The notes beneath the pieces are model-generated. The model searched no databases. It worked only from the letters and a program-made list of their open reading frames with translations, and was not told the DNA's origin. This document shows positions 6,440-11,559 of a DNA stretch of 11,559 bases, piece after piece. The DNA is taken from contig CAYTOJ010000061.1 of the NCBI GenBank assembly GCA_964439415.1, positions 1-11,559 of the forward strand, written 5' to 3'. How positions within the stretch are numbered: position 1 is the stretch's first letter; each line of letters opens with the position of its first letter. Both the position numbers and the translations under genes were made by a program. The DNA comes from CAYTOJ01 sp964439415 (GTDB lineage: Bacteria; Pseudomonadota; Alphaproteobacteria; Rickettsiales; CAZAGG01).

Positions 6440-7237
6440 ATGAACCGCAGAACTCCTTTATATGAGGGGAAAGCAAAGATCATTTATCCTTCCAATGAAC
6501 CTGGTACGGTAATCCAGCATTTTAAGGACGATGCTACAGCTTTCAATAATCAGAAAAAAGGCACTATAATCGGCAAGGGTATTATCAATAACCGGATATC
6601 CGAATTATTGATGACTTCCCTGCGGGAGATAGGCATACCCACCCACTTTATCCGCCGCCTTAACATGCGTGAGCAGTTGGTTACGCAGGTTGATATTGTC
6701 CCCGTGGAAGTGGTGATGCGTAATTATGTTGCAGGCTCCTTCGCTAAACGCTACGGTCTGAAAGAAGGCGATAAACTCCCCCGCCCGATGGTTGAGTTTT
6801 TCCTGAAAAATGATGCCCTGGGCGATCCACTGGTGACTGACGATTACCTGTACACCTTCCGCGTGTGCGATGTGTACGAAATCGAAGAACTGAAGAGTAT
6901 GGCATTCCGCATCAATGACTTTTTAACGGGTCTTTTTGCAGGGATAGGCATCCGCCTGGTAGATTTTAAAATAGAATTTGGCAGGCTGGAGATGGAAAAC
7001 CAGATGGCGATTATCCTCGCTGATGAAATCAGCCCTGATACCTGCCGCCTGTGGGATTTAAAAACCGGGGAAAGCCTGGATAAAGACCGCTTCAGGAAAG
7101 ACCTTGGCGGCATTGAATCAGCCTATCAGGAAGTTGCGCGACGTCTGGGTGTTCTACCTGAAAATGCGGTGGCGTCTATCACTGAGCAAGCAACGGAACA
7201 ACTGGAATCAGCAGATAATATAGCATCAGGTTTGTGA
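6440..7237 (+). CDS. purC: Phosphoribosylaminoimidazole-succinocarboxamide synthase (SAICAR synthetase)
   Basis: The 265-residue enzyme joins CAIR and aspartate using ATP to make SAICAR in de novo purine synthesis, in the cytosol. Motifs are in the right order: YEGKAK (8-13, nucleotide-binding loop), HFKDDATAFN (27-36), IPTHFIRRLNMREQL (66-80), VVMRNYVAGS (91-100), LVDFKIEFG (173-181), LADEISPD (193-200), CRLWD (202-206) and DKDRFRKDLGG (214-224). Length and motifs indicate a complete enzyme. An in-frame GTG at 6395 would add 15 residues of unrelated type; I prefer the ATG at 6440 because MNRRTPLYEGKAK matches the family's normal beginning. The ribosome site is weak. The residues after about 245 form a tail beyond the conserved core. 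The stop directly touches the ATG of bolA, and purS, purQ and purL, often next to purC in this class, are not here. Confidence 0.96.
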   Translation: MNRRTPLYEGKAKIIYPSNEPGTVIQHFKDDATAFNNQKKGTIIGKGIINNRISELLMTSLREIGIPTHFIRRLNMREQLVTQVDIVPVEVVMRNYVAGSFAKRYGLKEGDKLPRPMVEFFLKNDALGDPLVTDDYLYTFRVCDVYEIEELKSMAFRINDFLTGLFAGIGIRLVDFKIEFGRLEMENQMAIILADEISPDTCRLWDLKTGESLDKDRFRKDLGGIESAYQEVARRLGVLPENAVASITEQATEQLESADNIASGL

Positions 7238-7468
7238 ATGCCGATTATCGCAACTGAGTTGGAAGGGATGCTAAAGTCTGCATTTCCTGATGCGGTAATT
7301 ACTGTTACTGACCTCGCTGGGGATAATGACCACTTCCAGGTTAAAATAAAGTCCCAGGCTTTCCGTGGAAAAAGCAGGGTGATGCAGCACAAAGCAGTAT
7401 ATGAAGCTCTACAGGGCAAAGCCGGAGGTGACATCCACGCCCTTTCCATAATCACGGAAGCCGCATAA
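7238..7468 (+). CDS. BolA/IbaG-family protein
   Basis: The 76-residue protein is a single BolA domain. It shows GDNDHFQVKI (28-37), FRGKSRVMQHKAVYEAL (42-58) with the conserved His51, and the IHALSI ending (66-71). BolA-type proteins partner with monothiol CGFS glutaredoxins to bind or hand over [2Fe-2S] clusters; this short form with His32 in the loop resembles the IbaG/BolA2 group. No glutaredoxin gene follows, although one often does in alphaproteobacteria. The ATG begins on the base after the purC stop, with CAGG seven bases upstream, so expression is probably coupled to purC. I leave the symbol empty because several BolA paralogues usually coexist. Confidence 0.92.
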   Translation: MPIIATELEGMLKSAFPDAVITVTDLAGDNDHFQVKIKSQAFRGKSRVMQHKAVYEALQGKAGGDIHALSIITEAA

Positions 7469-7489
7469 CTGAATTATTTATCCAAAACC

Positions 7490-7519
7490 TTCACAACAGT
7501 GTAACATAAAGGCGATATA
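7490..7519 (+). promoter_or_regulatory. Possible promoter upstream of the interrupted gene
   Basis: TTCACA (7490-7495) and GATATA (7514-7519) are 18 bases apart in an AT-rich gap between bolA and the 7547 gene. Both matches are only fair. Confidence 0.25.
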
Positions 7520-7546
7520 AATATAAAATACACTGGAGATTCAAGT

Positions 7547-8134
7547 ATGGGAGAAATAGAAGAGCACTCGCAAGCAACTATTTCCAATAAGCAGAATGCA
7601 AATCCAGTTTGGAGTATTGCAACTAAATTATTCTTTGCTTTCAGCCCAGCAGTAACAACGTTTATTAATAGCCTGACTGGCGGTGAGCGAACGTTAGTTG
7701 GCGACACTCTAACGAAAGGTAGTGATTATTTTTTCGAACGGCTTGCAGATAGGGTCAGTCAGGAATTTAACACTAATGGTAAAGTACCTTTTACTAGCCC
7801 CGAAGTTCTGGAAAATTTAAAGAGAACTTTGCTTGGTTTCTTCCCACACCTTGAATAAACGATCAATCAGGCTGTTGGCTATGCCGAACGCAGCAATTTA
7901 AGTTCCGAAGAGAGGGAACAGGCAATTGCAGGCTGGAATAGTATAATAGCTGAATTTAAAAACGTAGTTGGCAAAAAAATACAAGGAACTTTCTATAACG
8001 CTGAAGTTTCAGATAAAACCCCACCAACAATTCCTGAACATTTACTGCAAAAAGCAACAGGTAGGCATTTTGTGTTTACCGGGCTTGGAACAGAAGCAAC
8101 AAATAGAAGTTCTGAGCCTACTCGTGCGGCATAA
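7547..8134 (+). pseudogene. Unrecognised gene interrupted by one in-frame TAA
   Basis: The ATG at 7547 follows a good GGAG site and opens 103 codons to TAA at 7856-7858. The same frame then continues for 91 codons to TAA at 8132-8134, giving 195 residues plus the internal stop. The second half has no ATG of its own and reads like normal soluble protein (SSEEREQAIAGWNSIIAEFK, then TPPTIPEHLLQKATGRHFVF). The first half has a short hydrophobic stretch near residues 24-42 (SIATKLFFAFSPAVTTFINS) and a DTLTKGSDYFFERLADRVSQ helix. I recognise no family. The simplest reading is a nonsense mutation, for instance CAA to TAA, in a once 195-residue protein; a genuine 103-residue protein or a sequencing error are alternatives, and stop readthrough is less likely. 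The gene is visibly more AT-rich than its neighbours, which may mark it as acquired. Confidence 0.65.
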
Positions 8135-8300
8135 ACTAACATCGTTTACTGCGCCTTAGTTACCACACCACACGCTTGTCAATAACTCTGCTTTTAGGGC
8201 GTCTCAGCATAACTGTACTTTAGCAGAAAATTATAACTATCAAAGCGTACTGACTCATGATAGGAAGTGGCGAAAATTATTGTATAGATAAGGTAGCAAG
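8135..8300. other. Intergenic gap before glpX, no clear element
   Basis: This 166-base stretch holds a weak inverted match (AACTAA near 8134-8139 with TTAGTT near 8156-8161) and a TATAAC at 8232-8237 without a convincing -35 partner. AAGG at 8290-8293 serves as the glpX ribosome site. I see no gene, tRNA or strong terminator. Confidence 0.5.
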
Positions 8301-9314
8301 ATGACAGCATCGGCAAGCAAAGTAGCTTATTCTGAAAATTACATGCTGGATCGCAATCTGGCGCTGGAAGCCGTTCGTGTGACTGAAGCCGCTGCTCTGG
8401 CAGCATCAAAATGGATTGGCAAAGGCGAGGAAAAGGAGGCTGACCGCGCAGCAGTGGAAGCCATGCGTCGCATGTTGAACCGCCTGGATATTAATGGAAC
8501 AGTTGTTATCGGCGAAGGTGAGCGGGATAAAGCGCCAATGCTGTATATCGGCGAGAAAGTTGGAACCGGCGAGGGTCCCGCCGTTGATATAGCCCTTGAC
8601 CCGCTGGAGGGGACGACCATATGCGCAACCGGCGGCCAGAATTCCCTGGCGGTAGTGGCAATGGCTGAACACGGTGGCTTTCTGCATTCACCTGATGTAT
8701 ATATGGAAAAAATAGCTATCGGCGGTGGTTATCCTGATGGAATTATTGACCTGGATAATCAGCCAGCTATTAATCTCAAAAATCTGGCGAAAGCGAAAAA
8801 GTGCGATATATCAGACCTGCTGGTAGTAATTCTGGAGCGCCCACGCCATTCTGAGCTGATCGCTAAAACCCGCGAAGCTGGAGCACGCATACAATTAATA
8901 TCAGACGGTGATGTGGCAGGCGTTATCGCAACCGCAACGCCTGATACCGGGGTGGATATGTATATGGGTATCGGCGGCGCGCCGGAAGGGGTGCTTGCTG
9001 CGGCAGCCCTGCGCTGCATAGGTGGGCAGATGATGGGCAGGCTGATCTTCCGTGAGGATGATGAGCGCGAACGCGCCAGAAGAATCGGCCTGACAGACCT
9101 GACAAAGAAGTATACCCTGCATGAAATGGCCAAAGGAGATGTTATGTTCGCCGCAACGGGAGTTACCAACGGATCAATGCTTAAAGGTGTACGCAGATTC
9201 CCAGGCGGCGCTGAAACGCATTCAATTGTCATGCGCTCTAAAACCGGCACAGTCAGAACGGTATCAGCGCATCACAATTTCCAGGTTAAAACCGATGGCG
9301 ACACAATAGCATAA
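8301..9314 (+). CDS. glpX: Class II fructose-1,6-bisphosphatase
   Basis: The 337-residue enzyme hydrolyses fructose-1,6-bisphosphate to fructose-6-phosphate in gluconeogenesis; some homologues also accept sedoheptulose-1,7-bisphosphate. Lithium-sensitive phosphatase motifs that bind Mg2+ or Mn2+ are visible: IGEGERDKAPM (70-80), VDIALDPLEGTT (95-106), the GGQNSLAV loop (111-118), ISDGDVAGVI (200-209) and GIGGAPEGVLAAAALRC (223-239). Length and motifs are complete. The start at 8301 has AAGG seven bases upstream; an internal ATG at 8343 (MLDRNL) matches where many family members begin, so the first 14 residues are less certain. It lies 12 bases before the truncated uvrA, and hom or recJ, which I recall as frequent neighbours in this class, are absent. 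Confidence 0.95.
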   Translation: MTASASKVAYSENYMLDRNLALEAVRVTEAAALAASKWIGKGEEKEADRAAVEAMRRMLNRLDINGTVVIGEGERDKAPMLYIGEKVGTGEGPAVDIALDPLEGTTICATGGQNSLAVVAMAEHGGFLHSPDVYMEKIAIGGGYPDGIIDLDNQPAINLKNLAKAKKCDISDLLVVILERPRHSELIAKTREAGARIQLISDGDVAGVIATATPDTGVDMYMGIGGAPEGVLAAAALRCIGGQMMGRLIFREDDERERARRIGLTDLTKKYTLHEMAKGDVMFAATGVTNGSMLKGVRRFPGGAETHSIVMRSKTGTVRTVSAHHNFQVKTDGDTIA

Positions 9315-9326
9315 ATTTGAACAGCC

Positions 9327-11489
9327 ATGAAGGAACATAAAAAACCTGAGCCAGGGACAAGGCTTGTATTCTCATCCAAATTCGCCTGCCCGGTATCAGG
9401 CTTTACTATAGCGGAGATTGAGCCGAGATTATTTTCCTTCAACTCACCTTTCGGGGCATGTCAGGCTTGCGATGGCCTTGGCACACAGAACAGTTTTGAT
9501 GAAGCACTGGTAGTGCCGGATATCAGCCTCAGCCTAAGTGAAGGGGCGATCGCGCCATGGTCAGGCGCTATGGCTAAGTATTATTCCCAAACGCTGGAAT
9601 CACTCGCCAAGCATTACAAGATTAGCATGAACATACCGTACAGGGACATTCCTGATTCATTTAAACAAATACTCCTGCATGGCTCGGCTGAAGAAATCCG
9701 TATGTCATATTTTGACGGCCACCGCAGCTTTACGGTAAAAAAGCCTTTTGAGGGAGTAATTAAAAATCTTGAACGCAAGTGGAAGGAGGCTGAGGCCGCC
9801 TGGCTGCGCGAAGAGCTGGCAAAATACCAGAGCTTTACCAATTGCGAGGTTTGCCATGGTTACCGCCTGCGGGAAGAAGCACTGCATATAAAAATTAATG
9901 ATAAACACATAGGCCAGATCAGCGCGCTTTCGATTGAAGATGCTTTAAGCTGGTTTGCCTCCCTGCCCGAATTTTTAAGCCAGAAACAAAAACAAATCGG
10001 CGATAAAGTTCTGAAAGAAATTACCAACCGCCTGAATTTTCTGGTCAACGTAGGGCTGGATTATCTATCACTAGGGCGCGAATCTGGAACACTATCCGGC
10101 GGCGAGAGTCAGCGTATCCGTCTGGCTTCGCAGATAGGTTCCGGCCTTACCGGCGTGTTATATGTTCTTGATGAGCCATCAATCGGCCTGCACCAGAGCG
10201 ATAATGACAGGCTGCTGCACACGCTCAGGCACTTACGCGATATTGGCAACACAGTTATAGTGGTGGAGCATGACCACGATACCATGCTGGCGGCTGACCA
10301 TCTTGTTGATATGGGGCCGGGCGCGGGTGTACACGGCGGCAGGGTTATGGCTGAGGGAACACCTGAAGAAGTGGCCGCCACGCCTTTAAGCGTCACCGGG
10401 CAATATCTGGCGGGTAGGAAATTTATACCAATTCCTGCCTCAAGGCGCAAACTCTCAACCAACAAGGTAATCAAAGTAACAGGTGCTAAGGCGAATAATT
10501 TAAAAGGCATTGATGTCACCATACCAATTGGGGCTTTCACAGCCGTTACAGGGGTATCCGGCGGCGGCAAAAGCTCTTTAGTGATCGAAACGCTTTACAC
10601 GCATATCCAGCGCCGCCTGAATGGCGGTAAAATTCCGGTGGGGCTTTGCGATAAAATTGAAGGCATTGAGTATATAGACAAAATCATTGAAATTGATCAA
10701 TCCCCCATAGGGCGCACTCCCCGTTCCAACCCGGCAACTTACACCGGGGCATTCTCACCAATCCGCGATTGGTTTGCGGATTTGCCGGAAGCAAAAGCGC
10801 GGGGCTATAAACCGGGGCGTTTCAGCTTCAACGTGGCGGGTGGCCGCTGTGAAGCCTGCCAGGGCGATGGCATGATAAAAATCGAGATGCACTTCCTGCC
10901 CGATGTGTATGTAAATTGCGATGTCTGCCACGGCAAACGCTATAACCGCGAAACCCTGGAAGTCATGTATAAGGATAAATCAATCGCCGATGTTCTGCAC
11001 ATGACGGTTGAAGAAGCGTTAGGGTTCTTCAGCGCCATTCCGGTTATCCGGGATAAGATCCAGGCACTGCATGAGGTTGGTTTATCGTATATAAAAATAG
11101 GTCAGTCAGCTACCACACTATCCGGCGGGGAGGCACAGCGGGTGAAGCTGGCGAAGGAACTCTCCAAGCGCGCAACCGGGCGTACATTATATATCCTGGA
11201 TGAGCCAACCACAGGCCTGCACGCTGATGACATAGCAAAACTGCTGATCGTTATGCACAAACTGGTTGATTCCGGCAACACGGTTTTAGTGATCGAGCAT
11301 AATCTGGACGTAATAAAAACCGCTGATTACATCATAGACATCGGCCCCGCCGGAGGAGCAAAAGGTGGCCGTGTGGTTGCCACGGGAACACCGGAGGATA
11401 TTATAAAAGTCGCAGCATCCGTCACCGGGCAATACCTTAAACCGTACCTGCGCAAAGAGCACATAGAGAAAAACAAGCAGGTTGCGTAG
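9327..11489 (+). CDS. uvrA: Excinuclease ABC subunit A, N-terminally truncated
   Basis: The 720-residue frame is UvrA from the first signature domain onward. Full UvrA has about 940-960 residues; the first ~230 (Walker A of ATPase I and the UvrB-binding domain) are missing. Present are FSFNSPFGACQACDGLG (36-52), a Cys pair 173/176, LSGGESQRIRLA (257-268) and LDEPSIGLH (281-289) of ATPase I; Walker A GVSGGGKSS (409-417), Cys pairs 508/511 and 531/534, LSGGEAQRVKLA (598-609) and LDEPTTGLH (624-632) of ATPase II; and a normal C-terminus. The frame upstream of 9327 hits a TGA at 9318, and no Shine-Dalgarno is evident. UvrA dimers scan DNA for lesions and load UvrB; without the UvrB-binding domain this product should not do so normally. 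It may be a decaying gene, a partial duplicate or an assembly join, although no stop or frameshift has accumulated. Confidence 0.9.
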   Translation: MKEHKKPEPGTRLVFSSKFACPVSGFTIAEIEPRLFSFNSPFGACQACDGLGTQNSFDEALVVPDISLSLSEGAIAPWSGAMAKYYSQTLESLAKHYKISMNIPYRDIPDSFKQILLHGSAEEIRMSYFDGHRSFTVKKPFEGVIKNLERKWKEAEAAWLREELAKYQSFTNCEVCHGYRLREEALHIKINDKHIGQISALSIEDALSWFASLPEFLSQKQKQIGDKVLKEITNRLNFLVNVGLDYLSLGRESGTLSGGESQRIRLASQIGSGLTGVLYVLDEPSIGLHQSDNDRLLHTLRHLRDIGNTVIVVEHDHDTMLAADHLVDMGPGAGVHGGRVMAEGTPEEVAATPLSVTGQYLAGRKFIPIPASRRKLSTNKVIKVTGAKANNLKGIDVTIPIGAFTAVTGVSGGGKSSLVIETLYTHIQRRLNGGKIPVGLCDKIEGIEYIDKIIEIDQSPIGRTPRSNPATYTGAFSPIRDWFADLPEAKARGYKPGRFSFNVAGGRCEACQGDGMIKIEMHFLPDVYVNCDVCHGKRYNRETLEVMYKDKSIADVLHMTVEEALGFFSAIPVIRDKIQALHEVGLSYIKIGQSATTLSGGEAQRVKLAKELSKRATGRTLYILDEPTTGLHADDIAKLLIVMHKLVDSGNTVLVIEHNLDVIKTADYIIDIGPAGGAKGGRVVATGTPEDIIKVAASVTGQYLKPYLRKEHIEKNKQVA

Positions 11490-11512
11490 ATGTATGCCCA
11501 GAGGGCACATCT
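11488..11512 (+). terminator. Terminator-like hairpin at the end of uvrA
   Basis: AGATGT-AT-GCCC (11488-11499) pairs with GGGCACATCT (11503-11512) around an AGA loop, with a two-base AT bulge. A TATTTTTATTG stretch follows about six bases later. The stem starts inside the uvrA TAG. The right arm shares GGCACATCTA with the terminal arm of the palindromic element at 1162, so it may be a relic of that repeat as well as a terminator. Bases 11513-11559 show nothing further. Confidence 0.5.
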
Positions 11513-11559
11513 AACAACTATTTTTATTGTTTGAGTCTGTGATAGAACTCTCGGTTTTT

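Noticed and set aside
7856..7858. Selenocysteine or pyrrolysine recoding at the internal stop
   Set aside because: The stop is TAA, not TGA or TAG, and no recoding structure is apparent.
7968..8159. Plus-strand 63-codon open frame in the second half of the interrupted gene
   Set aside because: It lies in a different frame, begins without a ribosome site, and the continuing frame of the 7547 gene gives a more protein-like translation.
8759..9250. Minus-strand open frame of 163 codons inside glpX
   Set aside because: Low-complexity Ser/Pro/Arg translation opposite a clearly conserved gene; a shadow frame.
10109..10570. Minus-strand open frame of 153 codons inside uvrA
   Set aside because: Overlaps the conserved signature and Walker A regions of uvrA on the other strand; no independent support.

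Overview
The window looks like chromosomal DNA of an alphaproteobacterium, probably from a reduced-genome or host-associated lineage (inference). The evidence is a cysteine-poor 41-residue bL36, an S4 of the alphaproteobacterial type, UvrA motifs such as CPVSGFT and GVSGGGKSS that I associate with that class, a BolA/IbaG-like protein, a class II fructose-bisphosphatase, an ankyrin-repeat protein, a toxin-antitoxin pair and palindromic repeats that intrude on coding ends. No phage or IS transposase gene and no CRISPR array is visible.

Layout. The left edge holds the 3' end of a gene ending in a CPYC zinc knuckle (zf-CHCC type). It overlaps by four bases an AI-2E-family membrane protein (121-1161). 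A 142-bp palindromic element with perfect 17-bp inverted ends (1162-1303) separates this from a convergent MscS-type channel (1290-2351, minus); the element supplies the mscS stop codon. Upstream of mscS on the same strand is a higBA-like toxin-antitoxin operon (2398-3049). Diverging from it are rpmJ (3156-3281), an ABC-2 type permease and a secreted proline-rich ankyrin protein (3296-5530). Then come rpsD with its own promoter (5619-6236), a 200-base spacer with two tandem hairpins, purC and bolA abutting with no gap (6440-7468), a gene broken by one in-frame TAA (7547-8134), glpX (8301-9314), and a uvrA that lacks its first quarter (9327-11489) and ends at a terminator-like hairpin.

Most genes are housekeeping: translation (rpmJ, rpsD), purine synthesis (purC), iron-sulfur/redox homeostasis (bolA), gluconeogenesis (glpX) and excision repair (uvrA). 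The membrane functions (AI-2E, MscS, ABC-2 permease) and the periplasmic ankyrin protein are accessory in character.

The points that most deserve a second look are: (i) a dispersed palindromic element, one copy of which reads in frame through the zinc-knuckle gene while another forms the end of mscS; (ii) an N-terminally truncated uvrA fused closely behind glpX; (iii) the single-stop interruption of the 7547 gene; (iv) two tandem hairpins between rpsD and purC that differ by paired, compensating substitutions. I found no clear new multi-gene system; the repeat family is the best candidate for something undescribed.
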